DNA from: an uncultured Saprospiraceae bacterium
GTDB taxonomy: Bacteria; Bacteroidota; Bacteroidia; Chitinophagales; Saprospiraceae
Reading direction: 5' to 3'
Assembly: GCA_937921595.1 (NCBI GenBank)
Contig: CAKZTD010000016.1
Coordinates: forward strand, 1-40,236
DNA: 40,236 nucleotides
Shown here: positions 23,548 through 32,527 of the stretch, piece after piece
Numbering within the stretch: position 1 is the first letter of the stretch
Layout of the letters: every line of letters starts with the position of its first letter
Notes under the pieces: model-generated
Database searches by the model: none
Seen by the model: only the letters and a program-made list of their open reading frames with translations
What the model was told of the DNA's origin: nothing
Program-made: the position numbers and the translations under genes

Positions 23548-23652
23548 ATCACCTACGGTGATAGGGATAGATCATCTACGACGATAGTGAATGATTCAAA
23601 CTCGCTATGCTTGTTTGAAGGGATAGATTGCCTGCGGCAATAGTGATAAAAG
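23541..23652 (+). repeat. Hairpin repeat array B (GATAGAT type), three units plus a longer hairpin
   Basis: GGATAGAT units start at 23542, 23564 and 23620. Stems are ATCACC-TAC-GGTGAT (identical to array A unit 2), ATC-x-TC-TAC-GA-x-GAT and ATTGCC-TGC-GGCAAT. Between units 2 and 3, ATTCAAAC and GTTTGAA flank an 11-nt loop holding TCGCTATGC. It ends ATAGTGATAA like array A. It starts on the gatC stop codon. Confidence 0.85.
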
Positions 23653-23718
23653 GTAATTCTTCTGTTTTCCAAAAAACTTTGAGCTATAAAAACATAATAA
23701 CAACAAAACCACAACAAT

Positions 23719-24453
23719 ATGCAAGAGATAATCTCTGTGAAAGATCTTAGAAAGACTTATGTGATGGGACTTGAAAAAGTTCATGCCTTGCAGTCTATTA
23801 CATTGGGTATCAAACGAAATGAATATGTAGCTTTAATGGGGCCTTCAGGTTCTGGTAAATCTACTTTGATGAATTTATTGGGTTGTTTGGATACACCGAC
23901 TAGTGGGGATTATATTTTGAATGATACCAATGTCAGTACAATGACGGATAGTGAACTGGCTGAAGTAAGGAATAAAGAGATTGGTTTTGTATTTCAGACC
24001 TTTAATCTATTGCCACGTCTTTCAGCTTTAGAAAATGTTGGTCTTCCTTTGGTATATGCTGGTCTTAGCAAATCTGAACGGATCGAAAAGGCAACGTTTG
24101 CTTTAGAATCTGTTGGACTAGGTGATCGAATTACACATAAACCCAATGAACTTTCTGGTGGTCAGAGACAAAGGGTTGCTGTTGCCAGAGCATTGGTTAA
24201 TAGTCCTTCGATTATTTTGGCGGATGAGCCTACGGGTAACCTGGATACAAAAACATCAATCGAGATCATGAGCCTTTTTGAAGAAATTCATCGCCAAGGA
24301 AATACAGTGATCATTGTAACTCACGAACCTGATATTGCAGAACATGCTCACCGGATTATTCGCCTTCGGGATGGATTGGTAGAAACAGATATCAAAAATG
24401 AGAATATTATCAAAGTCGGTGATCCATCTCATCGATATAATGTGGATAAATAA
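23719..24453 (+). CDS. ABC transporter ATP-binding protein (LolD/MacB type)
   Basis: This 244-residue ATPase has Walker [10 protein letters not shown] (residues 41-49), the Q-loop Q93, the LSGGQ signature (145-149), Walker B ILADE (166-170) and the switch His202. LolD/MacB/FtsE-like features are [20 protein letters not shown] and [13 protein letters not shown]. Such ATPases energise lipoprotein release or mechanotransmission by FtsX-like permeases. No permease is adjacent: the next gene encodes a cobalamin adenosyltransferase 42 nt away. It begins 66 nt after array B. Confidence 0.93.
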   Translation: MQEIISVKDLRKTYVMGLEKVHALQSITLGIKRNEYVALMGPSGSGKSTLMNLLGCLDTPTSGDYILNDTNVSTMTDSELAEVRNKEIGFVFQTFNLLPRLSALENVGLPLVYAGLSKSERIEKATFALESVGLGDRITHKPNELSGGQRQRVAVARALVNSPSIILADEPTGNLDTKTSIEIMSLFEEIHRQGNTVIIVTHEPDIAEHAHRIIRLRDGLVETDIKNENIIKVGDPSHRYNVDK

Positions 24454-24464
24454 ATAGAAATCAT

Positions 24465-24495
24465 CTAGCTACATAGCTAAATAACCATACAATCA
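24465..24495 (+). repeat. 8-bp tandem repeat upstream of the adenosyltransferase
   Basis: The plus strand reads AGCTACAT, AGCTAAAT, AACCATAC, AATCA and ends at the start codon. It uses the octamer vocabulary of 17226-17265. Confidence 0.6.
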
Positions 24496-25059
24496 ATGTC
24501 TTTTAAAATATATACCAAAACAGGCGACAAAGGAGAAACAGGACTTTTTGGAGGAAAGCGCTTGCCTAAGAATCATATCAGAATTGAATCCTACGGTACC
24601 GTTGACGAATTGAATTCTTATATTGGAATGCTTAGGGATTTGGTTCCAACGGATCATCAAAAAACTATTTTAAAAGAAGTACAAGATCGTTTGTTTACTA
24701 TTGGTTCAAATCTAGCTTCAGATCCAGATAAGGAAATGATTACTCCGGATATTAATCCTTCAGATATCGAATTACTGGAGCAAGAAATGGATCAAATGGA
24801 TCAAAATCTTCCACCTCTTAAAAACTTCATTCTTCCTGGAGGGCACTCCACTGTTTCATTTTGTCATATTGCTCGTACTGTTTGCCGAAGAGCAGAACGT
24901 ATGGTTGTGGCACTTTTTCATAATGAGCCTCCGGTTGAGGAAATCATTATTCGCTATTTGAATCGCTTATCTGATTATCTTTTTGTTTTGGGTCGGCAAT
25001 TGTCCTTGGACTTAGGAGCGGAGGAAATTCCTTGGACTCCGAGAAAGAAAAGTGAGTGA
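24496..25059 (+). CDS. Cob(I)alamin adenosyltransferase, PduO type
   Basis: The 187-residue protein transfers the adenosyl group of ATP to cob(I)alamin, making adenosylcobalamin. Family marks are the N-terminal ATP-binding YTKTGDKGETGLFGG (residues 6-20), ESYGTVDELNSYIGML (31-46), and the helical block HIARTVCRRAERMVVAL followed by RYLNRLSDYLFVLGRQLS. This is the trimeric PduO/MMAB group, not BtuR/CobA. It supplies the cofactor for enzymes such as methylmalonyl-CoA mutase. Its start is preceded by an octamer repeat. Confidence 0.94.
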   Translation: MSFKIYTKTGDKGETGLFGGKRLPKNHIRIESYGTVDELNSYIGMLRDLVPTDHQKTILKEVQDRLFTIGSNLASDPDKEMITPDINPSDIELLEQEMDQMDQNLPPLKNFILPGGHSTVSFCHIARTVCRRAERMVVALFHNEPPVEEIIIRYLNRLSDYLFVLGRQLSLDLGAEEIPWTPRKKSE

Positions 25060-25102
25060 GTTAGCATAAAATCGATTTTAAACCAAGGATTAACGAGTAT
25101 AC

Positions 25103-25126
25103 ATCGTGGCAAGTTATAAACTTGCC
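25103..25126. repeat. Palindrome TGGCAAGTT/AACTTGCCA
   Basis: TGGCAAGTT, ATA, AACTTGCCA form a perfect 9-bp arm downstream of the adenosyltransferase. A related arm with AAGTTTAAA and a GGC/GCC base lies at 21406-21443. No T-run follows, so a terminator role is unclear. TTGATGC-ATA-GCATCAA near 25172-25188 is a second small palindrome. Confidence 0.6.
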
Positions 25127-25206
25127 ATTATAACCTAACTTTCAAGTTACAGCCCTTTTTGCTAACACCTTTGATGCATAGCATCAAGCCGATGCAAGGC
25201 TTAAAC

Positions 25207-25956
25207 TTAAAAGAGTGCCTTAATATTTTTTTCTACATCCTTAGATTCTGCTAACCGGATTATCCAGTTTATGATCTGCACAAAGCGACTGGGTTTTAAA
25301 ATCAACTTATTAAGTTCAACCACATAAAGATCTGTACTTTGAATAGCCTCTGCCCTACCCGATTGATCTACAAAAGCTAATCGTTGTGCAACCAACCAAG
25401 CATGATCTCTGGCTCCTTTCATACTAAATTTTGCAAGCTGTTCATCTTTGTCTTTTCCCAATAAATCTATCAATCCAAGAAAAGGAGAAACTTTTGAAAT
25501 ACTCCCTTGAACTTCTTCGATTAACTCAAACAGCAATTTGTTAATTTCTACAAAATCGTTTTTGATTTTTTCAATCGAAACTCCTGGGCATACATCTGCT
25601 GCTGCAATTCCTAAATCCAAATTAATATGGGCATTCATTCCAACAAAAAGATGTTGTAATAATATCAAATCTGATCTTTGCGCTGCATCAAAAGCTACTT
25701 TCCAAGATAAGGTAGGTTGCTGACCAGCCTTGTATTGATAATATGCTTCCAAGTAGCGATTGGCAAAAATCACATCCAATTTTTCCATCCTTGGGCCATC
25801 TTCAAAGCGTCCTTGAGCAATGCCTTCCTTTACTTTCAGCGTTACCTTTTGGTATAAAGCGGCGAATAAGCCAAGAGGATTCTTTTCATGAATCGTTTGA
25901 TCTAGAATTTTGTTTAGATGCTCAATAACTTCGTCTATAGATTTGGGGAGGATCAT
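25207..25956 (-). CDS. DUF5995 family protein
   Basis: The 249-residue protein lacks a signal peptide. HLFVGMNAHINLDLGIAAADVC (about residues 104-125) is the mark of DUF5995, with histidines (His103, His110) that could bind a metal. The remainder is helical (NPLGLFAALYQKVTLKVKEG; FDGPRMEKLDVIFANRYLEAY). Biochemical role is unknown. It lies alone on the minus strand, divergent from the HD phosphohydrolase. Confidence 0.85.
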   Translation of the reverse strand: MILPKSIDEVIEHLNKILDQTIHEKNPLGLFAALYQKVTLKVKEGIAQGRFEDGPRMEKLDVIFANRYLEAYYQYKAGQQPTLSWKVAFDAAQRSDLILLQHLFVGMNAHINLDLGIAAADVCPGVSIEKIKNDFVEINKLLFELIEEVQGSISKVSPFLGLIDLLGKDKDEQLAKFSMKGARDHAWLVAQRLAFVDQSGRAEAIQSTDLYVVELNKLILKPSRFVQIINWIIRLAESKDVEKNIKALF

Positions 25957-26039
25957 TGGTTGTTTTTTTAAAAGAAAAAAAGTTGTTATATATATTTCTA
26001 ATAAAATTTTGCTTTTTAGTGCTTACTTAATGTTCTTTG

Positions 26040-26160
26040 TCAAAATAAGTAAATGAGCGAATGAGTGAATATTTGGGGAACTCTAAGTCCTCAGCTTATT
26101 TCTTTTACAATTAGATCGGATATTCTCACTCATTTATGAATTTCCTCATTCGCTCATAAC
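26040..26160. repeat. Octamer repeats forming an inverted pair
   Basis: The left arm reads ATGAGCGA, ATGAGTGA, ATATTTGG; the right arm on the opposite strand reads ATGAGCGA, ATGAGGAA, ATTCATAA, ATGAGTGA. ATGAGCGAATGAG thus occurs as a 13-bp inverted pair about 85 nt apart, just upstream of the HD gene. Confidence 0.7.
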
Positions 26161-26202
26161 AATTTGGTCAAATCTCGAATCTATCCTATCTTACGAATAA
26201 TT

Positions 26203-28290
26203 ATGGCAAATAGATTTCAAACTACCTTACAAAACCTTCCACAGATCGTAAAATACATCTTAGTATTGCTTGTGGTGGTATTTATCAGCTATCTTTTTCC
26301 GAATAATACGAAGTTTAAGTATAATTTCGAAAAAGGGCAAAGTTGGAGATATGAGAATTTAAAAGCTCCTTTTGATTTTGCGATTGACAAACCTGCTGAT
26401 GAGTTGGAACAGGAGAAGGAATTATTGAAAAGTAATTTCAATCCATATTATGAAGTCAATAGTGATATTGCTGCAAATACCAACCGGGTTTTCCGACAAG
26501 AATTTGCCAATCAACTCAATATTGCAAATAATGATGGCCAATATGTCGATGTCACTCAAAATCCAGAACCCTATTTGAATTATGGTCTTCGATTTATTGA
26601 TCGAATGTATGAGGAAGGGTTTATCCAATTGGATGAAAAACATAGTGACCAGGAAGATAATTTCGTTATAAATCTTCGGACCGGAAATACGACTCAACAA
26701 CGTACTTTACAAAGTTTTATCGATTTAGAAAAAGTCGATCTGCTGATTACTGACTCTTTATTTAATAGTGGATTACGAGAAGCGGAATTTTTAATTCCTT
26801 TATTACAAAAACAATTTAGTGCTAATATTTTCTATGCTTCGGAATTGAGTAACAAGTTTTTAGATGATCAATTGATGTCGCTCTCTCCTACTTATGGTCT
26901 GGTCAAACAAGATGATTTGATCATTCAAGAGGATGGTGTAATCACCGATGAAATTTACCAAAAGTTAATTTCTTTTCGTTCAAAGTATGAAGAAGAAGTC
27001 AGTTCTAAAAAATCACATTGGGGAGTTTTCATAGGATACTTTTTATTAACCAGTTTAATCGTTGGCGTATTTTTATTGTATTTAAAATACCATTCAAAAA
27101 AAGTATTCCAAAGCTTTAGTCAATTACTCTTTATGCTGATGTGGCTGATGCTGTATAGTTATCTCGTTTATGTCGTGGAACAAAACAGCAGTCTGAGTTC
27201 TTACATTATTCCCTTTTGTATTGTCCCCATTGTCGTCAAGATATTTTTCAATGATCGGCTTGCCCTGTTTACTCATATTGTAGTAGTCTTGATTGCTAGC
27301 TTTTTGTCTTCACTTGGTTATGAATTCACATTCTTACAAATCCTTGCGGGTATAGTTGCTATCCTTGCCAATATTGAAGTTAGAAACTGGTCGAAGTTTT
27401 TTATTTCGATGCTCTTTATTTTTGCAGCATACGCATTAGGTTATCTTGGTTTATCCTTGATCAAAGAAGGTTCTCTCATGACCATTGATTGGTCTGTTTA
27501 CACCTGGATTTTCTTAAATGTATTTTTGACATTATTGGCTTATCCATTGATTCCTTTATTGGAAAGAGTTTTTGGATTCACTTCATCGATCACCTTGATC
27601 GAATTATCAGATATGAATCGCCCTTTGCTCAAAGAGCTATCTCTAAAAGCTCCCGGAACGATGCAACATTCTTTGCAGGTTGCTAACCTTTCTGAAGCTG
27701 CGGCTGATGTGATTGGAGCTGATGCTTTATTGGTCAAAGTTGCTGCGCTTTATCATGATGTTGGAAAAACTTTAAAGCCTCAACATTTTATTGAAAACCT
27801 GAGTGGTAAGGAAAGTCCGCATACGACACTCTCCTCTTTTGATAGTACCCGAATAATTATTGACCATGTAACTGAAGGTATTAAAATGGCAAAAAAAGCC
27901 AGACTTCCTGAAGTACTGATTGACTTTATTAGAACACATCATGGTACAACTAGAGTTGAGTATTTTTATAGAAAACAATTAAAAGAATTTCCTGATAAAG
28001 AATTTGATGAAAGTCTTTTTCGCTATCCTGGTCCTCGTCCGTCGAGCAAAGAACAAACGATATTGATGATGGCTGATTCTATTGAAGCGGCTTGTAAAAG
28101 TTTAAAAAATCCTACGGGTGAAGACATCGATCAATTTGTAGATAAAATCGTTTCTGGAAAAGTTACTTCTGGGCAATTCGTTGATTCGGAATTGACTTTT
28201 GAGGAATTAGGGAAATGTATTTTTGAATTTAAAAAGATGCTGAGAAGTATTCATCATGTTCGGATTGAGTATCCGGATGAGAAGAAATAA
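26203..28290 (+). CDS. 7TM-HD phosphohydrolase (PgpH-like)
   Basis: The 695-residue protein (start at ATG 26203; an upstream TTG is less likely) has one N-terminal helix, an extracytoplasmic domain of about 250 residues, seven helices (about residues 270-460) and a C-terminal HD domain. The metal-binding motif is ALYHDVGKTLKPQHF (His518, Asp519), with THHGTTRVEYFYRKQ and ADSIEAACKSLKNPTG further on. The layout matches the PgpH family, which hydrolyses c-di-AMP in Gram-positive bacteria; substrate here is inferred. No diadenylate cyclase gene lies in this window. The lipoprotein gene follows 21 nt later. Confidence 0.92.
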   Translation: MANRFQTTLQNLPQIVKYILVLLVVVFISYLFPNNTKFKYNFEKGQSWRYENLKAPFDFAIDKPADELEQEKELLKSNFNPYYEVNSDIAANTNRVFRQEFANQLNIANNDGQYVDVTQNPEPYLNYGLRFIDRMYEEGFIQLDEKHSDQEDNFVINLRTGNTTQQRTLQSFIDLEKVDLLITDSLFNSGLREAEFLIPLLQKQFSANIFYASELSNKFLDDQLMSLSPTYGLVKQDDLIIQEDGVITDEIYQKLISFRSKYEEEVSSKKSHWGVFIGYFLLTSLIVGVFLLYLKYHSKKVFQSFSQLLFMLMWLMLYSYLVYVVEQNSSLSSYIIPFCIVPIVVKIFFNDRLALFTHIVVVLIASFLSSLGYEFTFLQILAGIVAILANIEVRNWSKFFISMLFIFAAYALGYLGLSLIKEGSLMTIDWSVYTWIFLNVFLTLLAYPLIPLLERVFGFTSSITLIELSDMNRPLLKELSLKAPGTMQHSLQVANLSEAAADVIGADALLVKVAALYHDVGKTLKPQHFIENLSGKESPHTTLSSFDSTRIIIDHVTEGIKMAKKARLPEVLIDFIRTHHGTTRVEYFYRKQLKEFPDKEFDESLFRYPGPRPSSKEQTILMMADSIEAACKSLKNPTGEDIDQFVDKIVSGKVTSGQFVDSELTFEELGKCIFEFKKMLRSIHHVRIEYPDEKK

Positions 28291-28311
28291 TGAAAACTCA
28301 AAAAATAACAC

Positions 28312-29007
28312 ATGAACAGAATTCTTTTTTTAATGACTTTCTCATTTCTTTGTTTGATAACGGCTTGCCAAGATGCGCCTCAGTCAAAAGATGAAGCATC
28401 GTCTGCAAAAATGGAAAACAAACCTGCAGCAGAAACGAAAACTTTAGTAGCAGATTCAAAAACAGTATCTGCCGACAAAGAGGAAGCTGTACAAGAAAAA
28501 ACAGAAAATGTCAAGCCAACTTCCATCGAAGAGGACATTCAGTTTATCCGAGATAAATATGCGATTATCCGCAAAGCGACTCATTACAAAACGGTTCCTT
28601 TTAAAGCTCAATGTGATGAAAGGACAATGGTAAAATTAGATCGTAAATACAACGAAAAAGGAGAACTCAGCTATTTGCAATATCACGATTGTGGAGGTCA
28701 TGGTTGTTCAACTAAACACCATTATTATTGGGAAGGGGAATTGATATTTATTTTCCATGTAAATGATTATAGCCCAGGCTCTACCCACATTATCGAAGAG
28801 CATCGGACCTATTTTAAAAATGGCAAAATGTTTAGATGTTTGGAAAAGAAAGCACACTACTACGAAGGGCAAGCTCCGATGGCAGAATTGTTGAAAAAAG
28901 CTTCGAACGATGAAGTCGATTGTACTCCTGAAAAACGAACAAAGAACTTGTCGGAATTAGAAGATTTAGATATTGGTAAAGCCAAAGATTATTTCTGTAA
29001 TTTCTAG
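28312..29007 (+). CDS. Lipoprotein with a CxxxxC-His cluster, unknown function
   Basis: This 231-residue protein has a lipobox ITAC (Cys19) and then an Ala/Lys/Glu-rich linker of about 55 residues, a likely flexible tether. The folded part starts near residue 75 and carries DCGGHGCSTKHHYYWEGELI (about 127-146) with two cysteines and three histidines, a possible metal site or disulfide loop. Further cysteines (Cys94, Cys176 and near the end) could pair. No family is recognised. It lies 21 nt after the HD gene and ends at a bidirectional terminator. Confidence 0.75.
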   Translation: MNRILFLMTFSFLCLITACQDAPQSKDEASSAKMENKPAAETKTLVADSKTVSADKEEAVQEKTENVKPTSIEEDIQFIRDKYAIIRKATHYKTVPFKAQCDERTMVKLDRKYNEKGELSYLQYHDCGGHGCSTKHHYYWEGELIFIFHVNDYSPGSTHIIEEHRTYFKNGKMFRCLEKKAHYYEGQAPMAELLKKASNDEVDCTPEKRTKNLSELEDLDIGKAKDYFCNF

Positions 29008-29083
29008 GCACAAAATTAATCACTAGGTGAAGTAGGATATCTGGATTAGAAGAAATGAAGAATCTAGATAATAGGTATAAAAA

Positions 29084-29117
29084 AACTCGCTATGTAAATT
29101 GCATAGCGAGTTTTTTT
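29084..29117. terminator. Bidirectional terminator
   Basis: AACTCGCTATG pairs with CATAGCGAGTT around TAAATTG, with an A-run before and seven T after. It separates the convergent lipoprotein and barrel genes. ACTCGCTATG also occurs in array B. Confidence 0.9.
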
Positions 29118-29130
29118 GTATTCAATCCAA

Positions 29131-29751
29131 TTATAAATAGTATCTAAAAAACAATTGAAAGTATGCACTTTTAGTGCTTGTATCAAAGGTATCAAACCAC
29201 GATATCAATTCTTTATCGGTAAGACTATTCAATCCTTTATTATACTTTAGGCCTATTCCGTATTTACTTTTAATCCGAACCAGACCTCCTAAACTTATAG
29301 AGAAATCCACCTTCTTTATAAAAGGATCTATATAATCTTCTTGCTCTATTTCGGTGTATAAATTATAGCCAATTTCAGGCCCAATAAAAAAAACGAAATG
29401 TTTATTGGGATCGATGACAAGCATTACTGGCAAATTGAGAACATGAAGCTTCGCATCAAAATAACGTTCCATTACATTTATTGAAGTGACTGACAATGCT
29501 TTTACCGTATAACCAGGTTCAATAGATATTCCAACTTTATTTGGTTTGTACTCAATGTATGTATTCAGACTAAAGCTTATCTTAGAAGATATATCTCCAA
29601 AAACTAGATCTGGATGATAAAAATTTTCAGATTGAAAATCCGAACGATTAATCCCAATTTGGAATCCGTAATTTATTTTTTGCGCATTGCTTAATCCAGG
29701 GATTATTAACAAAAAAACAAAAGAAAGAATTAAAAATTTAATGTGTCTCAT
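29131..29751 (-). CDS. Outer-membrane beta-barrel protein (PorT-like family)
   Basis: The 206-residue protein has a signal peptide (cleavage after NAQ, residue 24) and alternating hydrophobic strands typical of an eight-strand barrel: YGFQIGINRSDF, NTYIEYKPNKVGISIEPGY, KHFVFFIGPEIGYNLYTEI, and an ending in aromatic residues (YFQLFFRYYL) as barrels need. It follows the WG-repeat lipoprotein gene with only 2 nt between them, so the two are cotranslated. The PorT-like assignment rests on size and strand pattern; barrel identity is more certain than subfamily. Confidence 0.8.
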   Translation of the reverse strand: MRHIKFLILSFVFLLIIPGLSNAQKINYGFQIGINRSDFQSENFYHPDLVFGDISSKISFSLNTYIEYKPNKVGISIEPGYTVKALSVTSINVMERYFDAKLHVLNLPVMLVIDPNKHFVFFIGPEIGYNLYTEIEQEDYIDPFIKKVDFSISLGGLVRIKSKYGIGLKYNKGLNSLTDKELISWFDTFDTSTKSAYFQLFFRYYL

Positions 29752-29753
29752 TT

Positions 29754-31817
29754 CTATTTTAGAATTTCAATATCTACTTGATTAACAATCTTAGCCTTTA
29801 GTTTCTTTCCATTTTGAACGACATAAAACGTTCCCGCAGCCGTGTAGATATTTTCATAATATGCTTTGGGTTCTTGCAGTAATCCATATTTACACAGACC
29901 TCTTTTTCCATCTTTGACAACAGTGACATACTCTTCTAAATGATCATTCATAAACGTTAGAAAACTATTCCCATACTTTATTTCAACTAAGGTTTCTCCT
30001 TTTAAATTTATGATCCCAGCTTTATCTCCTATGGTCACTTGAAAGCGGTATTTTTTTGGCGAAAACTGAAGATGAGTACCTGACCTTACATCATTAAAAA
30101 TAGAAAGTTTATCATATAAATTCGGTACCACGAATTTTCCCGAAAGATCAATGATTCCCCATTTATCATTTTGCTTTGCCATAATTTTATCGACAAAGGG
30201 TGGCATAAATTCAAAATCTTGAAAGATCGGCTCAATAATAATTTCTCCTGTGTGGCGATTTACAATTCCTGTTTTCTCCTCCTCATAAAATTCTATTAGG
30301 TTTGAATACATTGCCCCACTTCTTTCCTTATTGAGTACTTCGATCGGGTTTCCGAGGTTGTCAATATAGGTGTATTTAGAATTATATTTTCCATCGCTAT
30401 CATAATAAACTTCTTCTTTAGTATAGACTGCAGGATTTCTCATCCTTACTGGTCTTTTGGATTTTATAGAAACCAAAACGCCGTTCTCATCCATCGCCCT
30501 ATAAAGACTGTCTCCTTGTTCATTGTAACTATAGAAAACCTGATCTTTAAAAACGAGTCTTTCATACATTGGCTCCACTAAAATGTTTCCATCCATATCA
30601 ATGATTCCAAACTGATTATCTTTTTTTACGATGTAATTATTCTTATTTATCGAAGAAGTTAATTTAACTTCATCGTACTCGATCGGTAGACTGAGCGTTT
30701 TAGTTTGTGAATTATAAATACCCCATTTGTCATTTTTATTTACCAAAAAATGATGATGCCTTGAGTAGTCTATTCTATCATATTCAAAAGGAATCAAAAC
30801 GGCTCCATCATTGGCGATAAGTCCATGCTTATCATTTTTATTTATGAACCTAAAAGCAGAATTACAGTGCGGATAATCATTATAGGCATCTATTTGTTTC
30901 TCATTGATAGGACTCCAAAATTCCTTGTATTTAATCGGAATAATTACTTTATCATTTTTATCAATGGCTCCCCAGAGGTCATTTTTTTCAGCGATATAAA
31001 TGACACTTTTCTCTCCAGGTTTTTCAATCAAAGTCTGATACTTTAAAGGGACAATTACTTGATTCGTCTTTTTATCTTTTAAACCATATTTATTATCCAC
31101 AGAATAATTTTTATTGTCTGTGAATCTTTTTGAGGTAGGTATCAATTGTTTTTTTACTCCTGAATTATCAATCTTTTCGTTGTCAAATATTTCGATTAAA
31201 AAACCGGTGCTATTTGAGATCGCTACCTTTCCTGTACGGCCATCCTTTTTAAATTTTGCTCCTCCTTTTTTATAATTTTCTAATTCATCATAAATCAACC
31301 CGGTCGTTCTTCCTCCTTGCCATCCAAGTCCTAAATCTAAAAATCCGTATTTCCCATTTTGCCTTACTTTCAATAATCTTTTTGACTCACCAAAGGTTCC
31401 AATTTCATCATAGGTAAAAGGAAGCTTCATTAGATTGCCGGGATAAATCATGACGCCCCATTTTCCATTGCTATTCATTTTTAAATAAGTCTCACCAGAC
31501 GATTTATTTTCTATTGCAACAAGCTCTTCGTAAGCAGGAAAGAGTAATTCAATCGCATTGAAATCAATGAGTCCATATTTGTTATTCTTTTTTACTTTAA
31601 AATGCTTAAATGTTACATTTCCAATCGTAGAAACAGAATCATAAGGCAAAGGGAATAAGGAATTATTATCCTTATCGATTGCTAGATAGCCATCAGTCTG
31701 TTGAACCAGAAATAAATTATCATTAAGCTTTAGCTTTTCGTCATTAGAATAATCTGGTTGAGATTGACAATTTGCTAGTGTGATCAAGAAGAGGATAAGT
31801 ATAGCACTTAATCGCAT
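29754..31817 (-). CDS. WG-repeat lipoprotein
   Basis: The 687-residue lipoprotein (lipobox LANC, Cys17) is built from about a dozen WG repeats, each a short beta unit of roughly 25-45 residues: NNKYGLIDFNAIELLFPAYE, GKWGVM, GKYGFLDLG, NKYGLKDKKTNQVIVPLKYQ, DLWGAIDKNDKVIIPIKYK, DKWGIYNSQTKTLSLPIEYD, NQFGIIDMDGNILVEPMYER, DKWGIIDLSGKFVVPNLYDK and DKAGIINLKGETLV. WG repeats form extended beta structures whose function is unknown, probably binding. With the barrel protein 2 nt downstream it forms an envelope operon. The plain upstream region (31818-31845) has no clear promoter. Confidence 0.9.
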   Translation of the reverse strand: MRLSAILILFLITLANCQSQPDYSNDEKLKLNDNLFLVQQTDGYLAIDKDNNSLFPLPYDSVSTIGNVTFKHFKVKKNNKYGLIDFNAIELLFPAYEELVAIENKSSGETYLKMNSNGKWGVMIYPGNLMKLPFTYDEIGTFGESKRLLKVRQNGKYGFLDLGLGWQGGRTTGLIYDELENYKKGGAKFKKDGRTGKVAISNSTGFLIEIFDNEKIDNSGVKKQLIPTSKRFTDNKNYSVDNKYGLKDKKTNQVIVPLKYQTLIEKPGEKSVIYIAEKNDLWGAIDKNDKVIIPIKYKEFWSPINEKQIDAYNDYPHCNSAFRFINKNDKHGLIANDGAVLIPFEYDRIDYSRHHHFLVNKNDKWGIYNSQTKTLSLPIEYDEVKLTSSINKNNYIVKKDNQFGIIDMDGNILVEPMYERLVFKDQVFYSYNEQGDSLYRAMDENGVLVSIKSKRPVRMRNPAVYTKEEVYYDSDGKYNSKYTYIDNLGNPIEVLNKERSGAMYSNLIEFYEEEKTGIVNRHTGEIIIEPIFQDFEFMPPFVDKIMAKQNDKWGIIDLSGKFVVPNLYDKLSIFNDVRSGTHLQFSPKKYRFQVTIGDKAGIINLKGETLVEIKYGNSFLTFMNDHLEEYVTVVKDGKRGLCKYGLLQEPKAYYENIYTAAGTFYVVQNGKKLKAKIVNQVDIEILK

Positions 31818-31849
31818 TTGTGTTGATTTGTTTATGAAAATTTGAAAAT

Positions 31850-31888
31850 AAAAAAACAGATTTACTTTAAGTAATAAATCTGTTTTTT
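31850..31888. terminator. Bidirectional terminator
   Basis: AAAAAAACAGATTTA pairs with TAAATCTGTTTTTTT. It lies after the membrane-protein gene at 31946 and before the WG operon. Confidence 0.9.
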
Positions 31889-31945
31889 TAACTAAGCCTA
31901 GTCGTTTTTGAGATTAAATTCAGCCACCTAAGAATATCTATTCTT

Positions 31946-32449
31946 CTACCAAAACCCCGGATGTAATCGAACCAATAAAGCCGCAAAGACCAATAGTCGA
32001 GTCAATACATTTCTATAAAAAACGGAAGCTCGTTCATCTTTGAAATTTAGAATAAAAAAGATCAAACTCCCAACAAATATAATCGCTGATCCTATCAATG
32101 AAATATTAATCAAGGGTGCTGCAAATTGCCAGTTTTCATAATGACCAACCAAGCCGATGATTCCTATCGGAAAGATCAAACCAACTAAAATAGACACAGT
32201 CACTTCATTCCGTTTATACTCTGCGACTTTGAACATATACCAGGAAAAAAGCAAATAAAACAAAGATGCTAATCCTCCACCTACAATCAACAATTGGGAA
32301 CCACCAGGTTTACCTTCATTTTTCAAATACAAACCGATCACAATCAAAGTTATTGGAATAAGCTCTAACAAAGATCCTTTCCTTTTTGATTTTTTTTCCT
32401 CTCCTGGTGGAACGACTTCTTCGAAATCTAAGGGATTTCTATTTGACAT
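31946..32449 (-). CDS. Four-helix membrane protein, unknown function
   Basis: The 167 residues start with a polar, Pro/Glu/Lys-rich N-terminus (about 25 residues) and then four transmembrane helices (about 29-45, 50-70, 82-105 and 112-133), with a further weaker one at the C-terminus that ends LHPGFW. Arrangement around loops suggests an integral inner-membrane protein. I do not recognise a family. It stands alone on the minus strand downstream of the methyltransferase, separated by an octamer repeat (32465-32527). Confidence 0.75.
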   Translation of the reverse strand: MSNRNPLDFEEVVPPGEEKKSKRKGSLLELIPITLIVIGLYLKNEGKPGGSQLLIVGGGLASLFYLLFSWYMFKVAEYKRNEVTVSILVGLIFPIGIIGLVGHYENWQFAAPLINISLIGSAIIFVGSLIFFILNFKDERASVFYRNVLTRLLVFAALLVRLHPGFW

Positions 32450-32464
32450 AAATTAGACTTTTTA

Positions 32465-32527
32465 TCAAAGTAATAAGTTAGCAAAATAACAAGCGAATAA
32501 AACACAGCTAACTTGTTCTCTTGTTCA
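32465..32527. repeat. Octamer repeat with inverted AAGTTAGC arms
   Basis: The plus strand reads TAAGTTAG, CAAAATAA, CAAGCGAA; the minus strand reads CAATTGAA, CAAGAGAA, CAAGTTAG. AAGTTAGC and GCTAACTT form a loose hairpin. The vocabulary matches 22271-22372. Confidence 0.6.

Noticed and set aside
26164-26202. TTG at 26164 as start of the HD phosphohydrolase
   Set aside because: The ATG 39 nt downstream is a better codon and begins directly before the first helix region.
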